This document shows positions 33,125 to 41,536 of a DNA stretch of 64,000 nucleotides, one piece after another. Under the pieces are notes generated by a model that saw nothing but the letters and a program-made list of their open reading frames with translations, did no database searches and was not told the origin of the DNA. The stretch is from SIG205 sp045545595. Lineage in GTDB: Bacteria > Bacillota_I > Bacilli_A > RF39 > UBA660. How positions within the stretch are numbered: position 1 is the first letter of the stretch; every line of letters begins with the position of its first letter. Made by a program: the position numbers and the translations under genes. Where the stretch lies: assembly GCA_045545595.1 (NCBI GenBank), contig JAZQBG010000023.1, positions 3,338 to 67,337 of the forward strand. The letters run 5' to 3'.

Positions 33125-34261
33125 TTATTTCATATATGCAAACGCAAGATATATTAGGAAGGTAGTAAATATTAATCCGATAATTACTCCATTTATTCTG
33201 TCACTCTTATCAGATTTTTCTTTAACTCCGCACATCATCGCACCAATTATACCACCAATAAGACCACCAATATGGGCAGCATTATCTATTCCTGATGTTG
33301 AAAATCCAATTATTAAGTTTAATACAATTATTGGTATTATTTGTGATTTTATAACTGTTCCTAAATACATTCTGTAATGATATCCAAAGTATAGTAGTGC
33401 TCCTAATAATCCAAATATTGCGCCTGATGCTCCAACACTCCATGCTTTAGTGAATATCATTGACATAAGAGCCGCTATTAACCCACTAAATATATATGTA
33501 ACTAGATATTTGGTCTTACCAAAGAAATTTTCTATCTGACTACCAATTATATATAATGAATACATATTAAAAATTAAATGTAATAGATTGGCGTGTAAGA
33601 ACATAGAAGTAAATAGTCTGTAATAATGACCTGCTGTAACTATATCTGGATGTAATCCAAACCATAAAATAAATTTATCATATCCGAATATTGTCATTAA
33701 GATATAAATTAAAATATTAATTCCTAATAAAATATATGTAATAATAGGTTTTTTTACCTCAAATATATTTTTAGCTTTAGCTGCTTTTTTCTCGTTAGTA
33801 TCATTTATATCTCCAGTTAACTTAGTAAACAATTCTATTCCCTTTTCTTTCATGTTCAAATCTTCTTTTAGAGTAGGAAAACTATCTTTTAATACATCAT
33901 ACTTATCTATATCTTTGATATCTTTAATATACACACAATCAATATTATCTACTGTATCAAGTTTAACATTGTCACCAATGTCTGTATATATACTTAATGC
34001 ATTCACACTGAATGTTAAAGTTTTTTTCTTTATTTGTTTTATTATTTGCTTTGTTTTAAATGTATCATAATCGTATTGTTCCATATTATGAATATAATTA
34101 GATACAATACGTACTATTTTATAATCATTATCTAAATTTTCCAACCATATTTCATCTTTTGCCCCGTGTAAAACGATAGGGTTATATCCTTGTTCAGTAA
34201 TAAAATAATGTAGAAGTTTCATTACTAGTTCTTCTTTTGGATCAATTACTAATTCGTTCAT
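33125..34261 (-). CDS. Rhomboid family intramembrane serine protease
   Basis: ATG 34261 behind GGAGG gives 378 residues. A cytoplasmic N-terminal part of about 180 residues (restriction-endonuclease-like or regulatory, not recognised) precedes a seven-helix rhomboid domain. The catalytic Ser is in G-A-S-G-A-I-F-G and His in A-A-H-I-G-G-L-I-G-G; H-A-N-L-L-H-L-I-F-N-M holds the conserved His/Asn of helix 2. This resembles the GluP/YqgP type but lacks a visible TPR tail. Confidence 0.9.
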   Translation of the reverse strand: MNELVIDPKEELVMKLLHYFITEQGYNPIVLHGAKDEIWLENLDNDYKIVRIVSNYIHNMEQYDYDTFKTKQIIKQIKKKTLTFSVNALSIYTDIGDNVKLDTVDNIDCVYIKDIKDIDKYDVLKDSFPTLKEDLNMKEKGIELFTKLTGDINDTNEKKAAKAKNIFEVKKPIITYILLGINILIYILMTIFGYDKFILWFGLHPDIVTAGHYYRLFTSMFLHANLLHLIFNMYSLYIIGSQIENFFGKTKYLVTYIFSGLIAALMSMIFTKAWSVGASGAIFGLLGALLYFGYHYRMYLGTVIKSQIIPIIVLNLIIGFSTSGIDNAAHIGGLIGGIIGAMMCGVKEKSDKSDRINGVIIGLIFTTFLIYLAFAYMK

Positions 34262-34330
34262 ACTGTTTCCTCCAGTCAACACTTATTATATTACATTTAT
34301 AAAAAGTATTCAATATCGTTAATACTAACT

Positions 34331-34358
34331 AAAAAGAAAAAGTGTTTATTGACACTTT
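34331..34358 (-). terminator. Terminator of recA
   Basis: AAAGTGT (34339-34345) and ACACTTT (34352-34358) form the stem; the minus strand then reads TTCTTTTTAG. The stem reaches into the stop codon. Confidence 0.75.
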
Positions 34359-35391
34359 ACTTTTCTTTACTAGTCTTTTCTTTTTTATCAGTTTTTATTT
34401 CAATATCGTAGTGTTTACGAACTTTATCCTCTACTTCTTTCATAATATCAGGATGTTGTTTTAAGAACGCTTTGGCATTTTCTTTCCCTTGGCCAATTTT
34501 TTCACCATTATAAGCATACCATGCGCCTGATTTTTCTAGCACGTTAATGTTTGAAGCTAAATCCACTAATTCTCCTTCTTTTGATACACCTTGACCATAC
34601 ATAATTTCTACTTCAGCAATTTTAAATGGAGGTGCAACTTTATTTTTAACAACTTTTACATTTGTTCTATTTCCGATTACGTCTGTTCCTTGTTTTATTT
34701 GTTCAGCGCGTCTTACATCTAATCTGATTGTTGAATAGAATTTAAGTGCTCTACCACCAGGAGTAGTTTCAGGATTACCAAACATTACCCCTACTTTTTC
34801 TCTTAATTGATTGATAAATATTGCAATAGTATTTGTTTTATTAATTGTACCAGATAATTTTCTTAGTGCTTGACTCATAAGCCTCGCTTGAAGTCCTACA
34901 TGAGAATCTCCCATTTCTCCTTCAATTTCTGCTTGAGGTACTAATGCTGCAACAGAGTCAATTACAATTATTCCAATAGCTTCACTACGTACTAAAGCTT
35001 CACAAATCTCTAATGCTTGTTCACCTGTATCTGGTTGTGATAATAATAACTCATTAATATTTACTCCTAAATTTTTAGCGTAAACTGGATCTAGGGCATG
35101 TTCTGCATCTATAAATGCTGCTCTACCACCTTGTTTTTGAATCTCAGCTATTGCATGAAGTGCAAATGTTGTTTTACCACTTGATTCTGGACCGTATATT
35201 TCAATTATTCTTCCTTTAGGATATCCACCTACACCTAAAGCAATATCTAATGACAGAGAACCTGATGAGCACACATCTATTTCCCTATGTTCGTTCTCTC
35301 CTAACTTCATTACTGAACCTTTACCAAATTGTTTTTCTATATCTAGTAAAACTTGGTCTAATGTTTTATCTTTTGATTGTTGTTTTATCAT
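34357..35391 (-). CDS. recA: Recombinase RecA
   Basis: RecA forms filaments on single-stranded DNA for recombination and triggers LexA self-cleavage. The 344 residues show the Walker A loop G-P-E-S-S-G-K-T-T, A-F-I-D-A-E-H-A-L-D-P, V-D-S-V-A-A-L-V-P, L-M-S-Q-A-L-R-K-L and N-Q-L-R-E-K-V-G, with a charged C-terminal tail. RBS TAGGAGA. A LexA/DinR box and a good promoter precede it. Confidence 0.97.
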   Translation of the reverse strand: MIKQQSKDKTLDQVLLDIEKQFGKGSVMKLGENEHREIDVCSSGSLSLDIALGVGGYPKGRIIEIYGPESSGKTTFALHAIAEIQKQGGRAAFIDAEHALDPVYAKNLGVNINELLLSQPDTGEQALEICEALVRSEAIGIIVIDSVAALVPQAEIEGEMGDSHVGLQARLMSQALRKLSGTINKTNTIAIFINQLREKVGVMFGNPETTPGGRALKFYSTIRLDVRRAEQIKQGTDVIGNRTNVKVVKNKVAPPFKIAEVEIMYGQGVSKEGELVDLASNINVLEKSGAWYAYNGEKIGQGKENAKAFLKQHPDIMKEVEDKVRKHYDIEIKTDKKEKTSKEK

Positions 35392-35423
35392 ATCATTTTC
35401 TCCTAACTTTCTCTTACAATAAC

Positions 35424-35453
35424 ATTATAAAACATAACAAAATAAAAAGTCAA
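35424..35453 (-). promoter_or_regulatory. recA promoter
   Basis: Minus strand TTGACT (35448-35453), 18 bases, TATAAT (35424-35429). Confidence 0.75.
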
Positions 35454-35461
35454 TACTTTTT

Positions 35462-35475
35462 CAAACGTTTGTTCG
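35462..35475 (-). promoter_or_regulatory. LexA/DinR box upstream of recA
   Basis: The minus strand reads CGAACAAACGTTTG, a full match to the Firmicutes consensus CGAACRNRYGTTYG. It sits eight bases upstream of the recA -35. This indicates a LexA-type SOS response in the organism. Confidence 0.82.
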
Positions 35476-35504
35476 TGGAAATTTGCGTAGTAATTTTTAC
35501 CAAA

Positions 35505-35538
35505 ATAAAAATTCTCTCTAACAGATTTAGAGAGAATT
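35505..35538 (-). terminator. Terminator of the pgsA transcript
   Basis: AATTCTCTCTAA (35510-35521) pairs perfectly with TTAGAGAGAATT (35527-35538). The minus strand continues TTTTATTTT. Confidence 0.85.
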
Positions 35539-35559
35539 GAATACTTACACATTCAATTT

Positions 35560-36162
35560 TTAATTTTCTGAAAAAATTATTTTTTTATTCAATACAAAAT
35601 ATTGAACCGCTGATACAACTGATAACACTGCTGCAATTATTAGTAGTACATCTGACACATGAATATTCCATAATTCAAATGGTAAGTTATAGAATAATGT
35701 CAATACTGTACCAACCATTAAACAAGCTGTTTTCCATTTACCACTTTTGATAGCTGCAACAACTTTTCCTTTAGCAGCAGCTAACATTTTAATTGAATCA
35801 ACTATTACATCTCGAACTATTACAATCACTGGGATTATCGGATGAATAAATCCATGTGCACTTAAAATTATAATTACTGAATTAACTAATATTTTATCAG
35901 CGATTGCATCCATTAGTTTTCCTTCATCTGTAATTAAGTTATATTTTCTTGCTATATAACCATCTAAAAAGTCAGTTAATGATGCAATTATAAATAATAT
36001 ACCAGATATTATATATTTACTATCAATTAATATTGTACCATCAACGGTATATTTTGGAAAACTAATATTTAAATTGTAAAACGGAAATAATAATATAAAT
36101 ATAATTATAAAAGTTAATAAAATTCTAAATAACGTTAATTTATTTGGTAAATTCATTTTCAT
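35560..36162 (-). CDS. pgsA: CDP-diacylglycerol--glycerol-3-phosphate phosphatidyltransferase
   Basis: PgsA makes phosphatidylglycerol phosphate in the membrane. ATG 36162 behind AGGTG gives 200 residues; 36156 is a second ATG. The CDP-alcohol phosphotransferase motif is complete: D-F-L-D-G-Y-I-A-R, then G then D-A-I-A-D. Several membrane helices follow. It lies directly behind the rodZ-like gene, the common Firmicutes order. Confidence 0.92.
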   Translation of the reverse strand: MKMNLPNKLTLFRILLTFIIIFILLFPFYNLNISFPKYTVDGTILIDSKYIISGILFIIASLTDFLDGYIARKYNLITDEGKLMDAIADKILVNSVIIILSAHGFIHPIIPVIVIVRDVIVDSIKMLAAAKGKVVAAIKSGKWKTACLMVGTVLTLFYNLPFELWNIHVSDVLLIIAAVLSVVSAVQYFVLNKKIIFSEN

Positions 36163-36171
36163 ATTAAACAC

Positions 36172-36645
36172 CTACTCTACAATGTAGTGGTAAGCAGTGT
36201 TACCATCTACAAAATCATCTTTTTTAAAATTTGTTACAACCAAATACCCTACAACAATAATTATTAATATAATAATAACATAAATAATCTTGTACGATTT
36301 AAAGAAACTTTCTTTTTGTGGCATTGTATACGGTGACACAACTCTATTAGGTTCTTCTTTTTTTTCTTCATTAGCTTCTTTTATTTTATCTAGTGGTATT
36401 CTAGATGTATAATCGAATAAAAATTCGTTAAAATCATCAAGAATCTTATCGCCATCAAGTCCTAAGTATTTTGCATAATCTCTAACGAAAAACTTAACGT
36501 AAAAAATATCTTTAAATTCACTAATGTTTCCATCTTCTAAATTCTTTAGTTGTGTTGGTCTGATTTTCAGGTCCTCGGCGGCTTCTTCAATACTCACACC
36601 GTGACTTTCTCTAGCTTCTCTTAGCTTCTCACCAATTTCGTTCAA
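36172..36645 (-). CDS. RodZ-like HTH membrane protein
   Basis: The best start is TTG 36645 (M-N-E-I-G-E-K-L-R-E-A-R), because AGAGGTG lies seven bases before it, whereas the ATG at 36663 has no RBS. About 157 residues: a cytoplasmic HTH_25 domain (about 1-70; I-E-E-A-A-E-D-L-K-I-R-P-T-Q-L), a linker, one membrane helix (about 112-135) and a short outer tail. RodZ links MreB to the elongation machinery. The outer beta domain of full RodZ is missing, so this is a short form. Confidence 0.8.
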   Translation of the reverse strand: MNEIGEKLREARESHGVSIEEAAEDLKIRPTQLKNLEDGNISEFKDIFYVKFFVRDYAKYLGLDGDKILDDFNEFLFDYTSRIPLDKIKEANEEKKEEPNRVVSPYTMPQKESFFKSYKIIYVIIILIIIVVGYLVVTNFKKDDFVDGNTAYHYIVE

Positions 36646-36675
36646 AATGACACCTCTATTCATTAAATAAAAAGA

Positions 36676-37030
36676 ATAATAATCTTAATAAGCCATGTTC
36701 TGTACCATTTAATGGTGACAAACATTTATCTATTGATTACTCAATCCCTTTCTCTGTTCAATTCCTTCAAAAGAGTTCCCCTACCAAAATTTGGGTTTCT
36801 CGCTCGTGGGGTTTACCGCGTTCCACTCTCAATCTTTCGAATGAGCATCGTCACTATGGCACTTTTAAATTTCGCCACCATATCAAAAGACTTAGGTTTT
36901 GAAAAGCCGTTAGTATTAAACTACTATAGGTTATTTTTTCCCTATACACGAACACTACTGCCATCTCAGGACAGTGCGAGCATGGACTTTCCTCTACATA
37001 AATAGATTATGCAGCGTTTGTCTAAAAATT
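36676..37030 (-). ncRNA. rnpB: RNase P RNA, bacterial type B
   Basis: The minus strand carries the conserved RNase P elements in order: GAGGAAAGTCCATGCTCGCAC near the 5' end, GTGCCATAGTGACG, GAGTGGAACGCGGTAAACCCC, GCGAGAAACCCAAATTTTGG, TAGGGGAAC and ACAGAACATGGCTTA at the 3' end. Terminal AATAATTTTTAG and TTAAGATTATT pair as helix P1. The spacing fits Bacillus type B RNA. Neighbouring gpsB is the usual Firmicutes companion. The ends are estimated to within about ten bases. Confidence 0.95.
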
Positions 37031-37031
37031 A

Positions 37032-37364
37032 TTATTCGTCATTTTTTATTCCATAAACGTATTTTTCAAGTTGAGAAATTCTACGCATTATATCAACGTT
37101 TGTAACTTCTCTTTCCCCTTTACCTTTAACAACTTCTAAATTAGTTTTTACATTTCTTATCTCTTGTTTTAATCTCATAATATCATTTAAAAGTTGTTCT
37201 TTTTCTTCTTCAAGGCGATCGATTGTACTAATAAATTCATTGTAATCCCCTATAATTAAGTCTAAAAATTTATCAACTTCTTGCATTCTATATCCTCTAG
37301 CATCAATTTTAAATTCTTTTTCTAATATTTCTTTAGGAGTTAAAATTATTTTATCTTTATACAT
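37032..37364 (-). CDS. gpsB: Cell-division protein GpsB
   Basis: GpsB is a DivIVA-like adaptor linking penicillin-binding proteins with the division site. The 110 residues have the N-terminal DivIVA domain (L-T-P-K-E-I-L-E-K-E-F, R-G-Y-R-M-Q-E-V-D-K-F-L-D), a coiled coil and the GpsB C-terminal motif T-N-V-D-I-M-R-R-I-S-Q-L-E-K-Y-V-Y-G. RBS GGTGAG. It ends where rnpB begins. Confidence 0.93.
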   Translation of the reverse strand: MYKDKIILTPKEILEKEFKIDARGYRMQEVDKFLDLIIGDYNEFISTIDRLEEEKEQLLNDIMRLKQEIRNVKTNLEVVKGKGEREVTNVDIMRRISQLEKYVYGIKNDE

Positions 37365-37470
37365 TATATCTCACCAGCCCTTGCATTTATAATTATACTT
37401 AAAAACTCATAATTTGTCAATTATCTTTATATAGGTATAAATAATGTAAAAAATAGAATACAAATGTATT

Positions 37471-37977
37471 CTATTTTACTGTACCAAATTTACTAAATGG
37501 AAAAAGTACGAAATTAGCTTTACCTAATATTATATCTCTATCTATTAAACCTATTATTCTACTATCAGCTGAATTAATTCTATTATCACCTACAACAAAG
37601 TACATATCACTTGGAATAGTTGTATAACCTGATTCACTAATATTATAATCATCAGTTTCTCCGTTTATTTTAAAGTTTTCTTCAACTAATTCACCATTTA
37701 TGTATAATTTGTTATCTTTATATTCTACTTTTTCGCCAGGTAATCCAATAACTCTTTTTATTAGTGGTTCACTAGCATAATCAACTACAACAATGTCAAA
37801 TCTTTCAATATCATTAAACTTGTATGTGATTTTATTTAATAACATCAACTCACCATCTATAAGATTAGGCTTCATACTGGTACCCACTACTTGAATAGGT
37901 GTTATTACAAATTGTCTAAGTAATATAACTCCAATAATAACTAATATATATGGTAATATCTCTTTAAATTTATTCAT
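37471..37977 (-). CDS. lepB: Signal peptidase I
   Basis: The 168-residue membrane serine protease removes signal peptides from exported proteins. One N-terminal helix (about 8-24) is followed by the catalytic Ser in V-V-G-T-S-M-K-P and the Lys in L-I-K-R-V-I-G-L-P-G. G-D-N-R-x-x-S-x-D-S-R (G-D-N-R-I-N-S-A-D-S-R) is present. Gram-positive SipS-like type. RBS GGAGG. Confidence 0.95.
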   Translation of the reverse strand: MNKFKEILPYILVIIGVILLRQFVITPIQVVGTSMKPNLIDGELMLLNKITYKFNDIERFDIVVVDYASEPLIKRVIGLPGEKVEYKDNKLYINGELVEENFKINGETDDYNISESGYTTIPSDMYFVVGDNRINSADSRIIGLIDRDIILGKANFVLFPFSKFGTVK

Positions 37978-37992
37978 ACTTTACCTCCAATG

Positions 37993-38021
37993 CAAAAATA
38001 AGGCAAAAATCTTTTGCCTTA
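37993..38021 (-). terminator. Terminator of rplS
   Basis: TAAGGCAAAA (37999-38008) pairs with TTTTGCCTTA (38012-38021); the minus strand continues with TTTTTGC. Confidence 0.82.
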
Positions 38022-38024
38022 CTT

Positions 38025-38363
38025 TTAACCTCTTTCTTTAATTCTGTATGTTCCAACAATATTTTTGATAAAGTTAAGTTTAGCACGTCTTACTTTACCT
38101 TTTCTTACTACTGTAATCTTATCGATTTTTGGTGAATGTACTGGAAAAATTCTTTCAACACCAATTCCTGCAGATTTTTTTCTTACAGTAAATGTTTCAC
38201 TTATTCCAGCACCTTTACGAGAAACAACTACACCTTCAAATGCTTGAATTCTTTCTCTTTTTCCTTCGATAATTTTAACGTCTACTTTTACAGTGTCCCC
38301 AACTCTAAATTCTGGAACGTTAGGGTTCATTTGTTTTTTAGTAATTTTGTCTACTAAATTCAT
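38025..38363 (-). CDS. rplS: 50S ribosomal protein L19
   Basis: The 112 residues are full L19, with F-R-V-G-D-T-V-K-V, R-I-Q-A-F-E-G-V-V, G-V-E-R-I-F-P-V-H-S-P and R-R-A-K-L at the expected places. The start follows AAAGGAG. An extended -10 (TGTTATAAT on the minus strand near 38440-38448) lies upstream and leaves a leader of about 80 bases, which may carry ribosomal-protein autoregulation. Confidence 0.96.
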   Translation of the reverse strand: MNLVDKITKKQMNPNVPEFRVGDTVKVDVKIIEGKRERIQAFEGVVVSRKGAGISETFTVRKKSAGIGVERIFPVHSPKIDKITVVRKGKVRRAKLNFIKNIVGTYRIKERG

Positions 38364-38471
38364 TTCTAGTCACTCCTTTTCTATATGTTATGATCATATT
38401 TTAATGGAAATAGCGGATCACACTCAAACGCGTTTAATTATAACACATAATTTTAATAAATACAAGAAATT

Positions 38472-38924
38472 TTATCTACTTTTTCCTCCAAGGTTATTAT
38501 TATATAATTTTTCTTCTTCAATTTCAAAGATTCTACGTTTTAATTCTTTACTCATCAAATTTAATCGTTTAATTAGTTGTTCTGTTTTCGCTTCTTCCAT
38601 AAATTTTGAATATTTCTTTCTTATAATACTCTTAAACAGTTCAACTTCATTAAGCGCAATTGCTAGTTTAGAAGTATCATCACTATCATCAACAGCAACT
38701 TCAGCAAGCAACGCTAATATACGTTTATATTCTCTATCTATTTTCTTTTTTAATAATTTTTCAATTAATGTAGGAGACATAAATATTACTTTACTAACAT
38801 CAATAGAATTGCCTTTTTTTACTTTATTCTTAGGATTAACATCAAATCCTGTGTGTTGTTCGTATTCTATTATCTCGATTTCTTTATTTTTAGTGTTTTT
38901 GCTAATAACATATCCCCTATTCAT
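38472..38924 (-). CDS. Hypothetical protein overlapping trmD
   Basis: The 150-residue protein is hydrophilic and mostly helical in its second half, with a Lys-rich end. The start ATG 38924 has a good GGAGGG and lies inside trmD (eight-base overlap), so it is co-translated. I recognise no domain. The central F-M-S-P-T-L-I-E-K-L-L-K-K-K-I and many acidic-basic pairs suggest a coiled or RNA-associated protein. Its position between trmD and rplS hints at a translation role, which is only context. Confidence 0.6.
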   Translation of the reverse strand: MNRGYVISKNTKNKEIEIIEYEQHTGFDVNPKNKVKKGNSIDVSKVIFMSPTLIEKLLKKKIDREYKRILALLAEVAVDDSDDTSKLAIALNEVELFKSIIRKKYSKFMEEAKTEQLIKRLNLMSKELKRRIFEIEEEKLYNNNLGGKSR

Positions 38925-39591
38925 AATAACCCTCCATCAAATCCGGTCTATTTTTTTTAGTCTTTTCAATCTGTTGTTCTTTTCTCCATTTTTCTATATT
39001 TTCATGATGCCCACTAAGTAATACTTCAGGGACTTCCATATTATTATATACTCTTGGTTTAGTATATGTTGGATAATCTAATAAATTATCTTTGAATGAG
39101 TCATTGATATGACTTTCACTTGTAATAACTCCATCTAATAATCTTACAACTGCATCAGTAACTGCCATACTAGGTATTTCTCCACCTGTAAGTACATAGT
39201 CACCAATACTTATTTCAATATCTACTATAGATAATATTCTTTCATCAAATCCCTCATAATGCCCACATATTATTATTAAATGTTTTTCCTTAGATAAATC
39301 ATATGCCAATCCTTGATTAAACACTTTACCCTGCGGTGTCATTATTATTACTTTTGATTCATCAGTTCTTAATGTTTCAACTGCTCTAAATATAGGGTCA
39401 CACATAAGTACCATACCAGCACCACCACCATATGGTGTATCATCCACTTGATTATTTTTATATACTGTATAATCCCTTATGTTATGAATATTAATTATAA
39501 CACTTTCTTTTTCAGTAGCTCGCTTTATTATTGACTCACTAAGAAAACCGTTAAACATATTTGGAAATAATGTAAGAATATCTATTTTCAT
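38917..39591 (-). CDS. trmD: tRNA (guanine-37-N1)-methyltransferase
   Basis: TrmD methylates G37 of tRNA and prevents frameshifting. The 224 residues show the SPOUT knot: D-D-T-P-Y-G-G-G-A-G-M-V, G-H-Y-E-G-F-D-E-R, E-I-S-I-G-D-Y-V-L-T-G-G-E-I and V-P-E-V-L-L-S-G-H-H. It follows rimM end to start, as in the conserved rimM-trmD-rplS order. Confidence 0.96.
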   Translation of the reverse strand: MKIDILTLFPNMFNGFLSESIIKRATEKESVIINIHNIRDYTVYKNNQVDDTPYGGGAGMVLMCDPIFRAVETLRTDESKVIIMTPQGKVFNQGLAYDLSKEKHLIIICGHYEGFDERILSIVDIEISIGDYVLTGGEIPSMAVTDAVVRLLDGVITSESHINDSFKDNLLDYPTYTKPRVYNNMEVPEVLLSGHHENIEKWRKEQQIEKTKKNRPDLMEGYYE

Positions 39592-40076
39592 TATATCAAA
39601 CCTTCTATATACTTAATAAATATTTTTTTATTTTTCATATCTATTTTTTCAATTAAATCTTTATTATTTGGAATATAAAATTCCTTTTCATCATTTTCTA
39701 TTTCAAATAGTGAATTGTTAGGTATCTTAATTACATTTTTAATTCTACCTATCATTTTATCATTCATGTATACTTCTAGACCAATATAGTCAGTATCTAA
39801 GTATCCATCTATTTTTAAATCTTCTTTATTTATATATACTTGATTATTTTTATATTTTAATACTTGATTGATATTATCATAAGCTTTAAATGTAAGCATA
39901 TCATAATTTTTATGAACTCTATAACTTTGTATTTCTTCCTCTATTTTTTCTTTACCTATATATACTTTATTTCCAACTTTGAATGCTTCACTTTTATATT
40001 CAAAATTAGAAATAATTTTTAATTCACCTTTTATACCATGTGTTGTTACTATTTTACCAATATTAATATATTCCAT
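39591..40076 (-). CDS. rimM: Ribosome maturation factor RimM
   Basis: RimM helps assemble the 30S head around S19. ATG 40076 (M-E-Y-I-N-I-G-K-I-V-T-T-H-G-I-K-G-E) starts just behind the stop of trmH, so translation is probably coupled; no strong RBS is seen. About 161 residues: the N-terminal RimM domain and a C-terminal PRC barrel (about 90-160) with D-T-D-Y-I-G-L-E-V-Y. Confidence 0.9.
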   Translation of the reverse strand: MEYINIGKIVTTHGIKGELKIISNFEYKSEAFKVGNKVYIGKEKIEEEIQSYRVHKNYDMLTFKAYDNINQVLKYKNNQVYINKEDLKIDGYLDTDYIGLEVYMNDKMIGRIKNVIKIPNNSLFEIENDEKEFYIPNNKDLIEKIDMKNKKIFIKYIEGLI

Positions 40077-40077
40077 A

Positions 40078-40803
40078 TTAGTTTGCCATTTCATACAAAA
40101 TTATAGATGTCGCAACACCAACATTTAAACTTTCACATTTTTGGTTCATTGTAATATATATAAATTTATCACATAATCTTTTTATATTATCGCTTATTCC
40201 ATTGCCTTCATTGCCCATTATTATACAATATTTCCCGTATTCTTTAACACTTTTTACGTTAACTCCACCATCAACATCTGTTCCATATATTTTGTATTCT
40301 TGAGCTTTTAATAGTGGTATAAAACTTGATAAGTCTTTTTCAATGATGTTTAAATTAAATATCATACCTTGTGTCGCACGAATTACTTTTGGATTATATA
40401 AATCTACTGAATTTTCACTTAATATAATTGTATCTACATTAAATGCACAAGCACTTCTAATTATTGTTCCAAGATTCCCTGGGTCTTGTATATTATCTAG
40501 AACTAAGATTTTATCTCCCAATTCTTTTTCTTCTAATTTTCTACATACGCCTATTACAGTTGGAGGATTATCTAATGATGTAATTTTTTTCATTATTTCA
40601 GGTGTTACATAATAAGTATCTACATCAAGAGGCAATACCTTACCTTTTTCTATGATTAATTCTTCTAAATATCCATTTTGATATGCTTCATTAACTAAAT
40701 TCATACCTTCAACTATAAATTTACCGTATTCATCTCTATACTTTTTATTAAGTAATTTTGTCCATTCTTTTACTTTTTTATTTTCTAAAGATTCTAAAAT
40801 CAT
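40078..40803 (-). CDS. SpoU/TrmH-family RNA 2'-O-methyltransferase
   Basis: ATG 40803 behind AGGTGAT gives about 241 residues. The N-terminal substrate-binding domain (L-L-N-K-K-Y-R-D-E-Y-G-K-F-I-V-E-G) is followed by the SPOUT domain with D-N-I-Q-D-P-G-N-L-G-T-I-I-R, I-M-G-N-E-G-N-G-I-S and S-L-N-V-G-V-A-T-S-I-I-L-Y-E. It methylates rRNA or tRNA; the exact target cannot be read. Confidence 0.92.
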   Translation of the reverse strand: MILESLENKKVKEWTKLLNKKYRDEYGKFIVEGMNLVNEAYQNGYLEELIIEKGKVLPLDVDTYYVTPEIMKKITSLDNPPTVIGVCRKLEEKELGDKILVLDNIQDPGNLGTIIRSACAFNVDTIILSENSVDLYNPKVIRATQGMIFNLNIIEKDLSSFIPLLKAQEYKIYGTDVDGGVNVKSVKEYGKYCIIMGNEGNGISDNIKRLCDKFIYITMNQKCESLNVGVATSIILYEMAN

Positions 40804-40827
40804 ATATATCACCTTTCTGAAATACAT

Positions 40828-41496
40828 TTATTTTCGAATAAGTTTTTTAATTAATTGTTGATTGTTTTCTAAAAGAGACTTTGTTAATTTTTGATTTACA
40901 ACACCAAAAGCTTCTAATTTATTTATATCATCTAGACTAAAACTTTCAATCGGCACTTTTGAAAAATTAAAAAGTTCTTTTTGCTCAGATATATCTAATT
41001 TTTTTAATCTATTACCATTTCCTAATTGTATATTATCTAAAATATATAGTGACACCGGTACATTTATTATACCATTCATAATTTGAATATAGGGATAATA
41101 TTGACGATAAGATTGTGTTAATAAATAATAATTATAAATGTATTTATTATCAGCATCTACAACAACACAATTTTCATTATATTTTCTATTGTTGTTTTTA
41201 TAATAATCTTCCAATACTGATTCTGCTTTATCTAAATTTCTATATTTTTTTATCAAATGGAATTCCCTAAAAATAAGAAGAAACTCATAATCATATTCTA
41301 TATCACTTAAATGTACTGTTCCCTCTGGATTAAATAGTGGTAATTCTTGTCTTGATAAATTAGATTTTGCAGTATATACACGTTTAGTCACAGGTATTTG
41401 TCTAATTTCTTGTCTTTTATATTCTTCAATTAATTTTTCTTTTGGAGTTAATTCATATACATTAATTTTGTTATCTTTTTTTTCATATAAATACAT
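40828..41496 (-). CDS. Hypothetical cytoplasmic protein upstream of the TrmH-like gene
   Basis: The 222 residues contain no signal peptide or membrane helix. The start has a strong AGGAGG. The sequence is charged in the N-terminal third, contains a Tyr-rich middle (Y-I-Y-N-Y-Y-L-L-T-Q-S-Y-R-Q-Y-Y-P-Y) and ends with a basic tail. I know no family. It is 24 bases upstream of the methyltransferase and on the same strand, so probably co-transcribed. Confidence 0.6.
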   Translation of the reverse strand: MYLYEKKDNKINVYELTPKEKLIEEYKRQEIRQIPVTKRVYTAKSNLSRQELPLFNPEGTVHLSDIEYDYEFLLIFREFHLIKKYRNLDKAESVLEDYYKNNNRKYNENCVVVDADNKYIYNYYLLTQSYRQYYPYIQIMNGIINVPVSLYILDNIQLGNGNRLKKLDISEQKELFNFSKVPIESFSLDDINKLEAFGVVNQKLTKSLLENNQQLIKKLIRK

Positions 41497-41536
41497 AAAC
41501 TAAACCTCCTATATATTTCATTATACAATAAATTAA

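Noticed and set aside
36712..37005. 97-codon plus-strand frame
   Set aside because: It lies wholly antisense to RNase P RNA.
38293..39021. 242-codon plus-strand frame
   Set aside because: Antisense to rplS, the unknown gene and trmD; no promoter or RBS and composition typical of a shadow frame.
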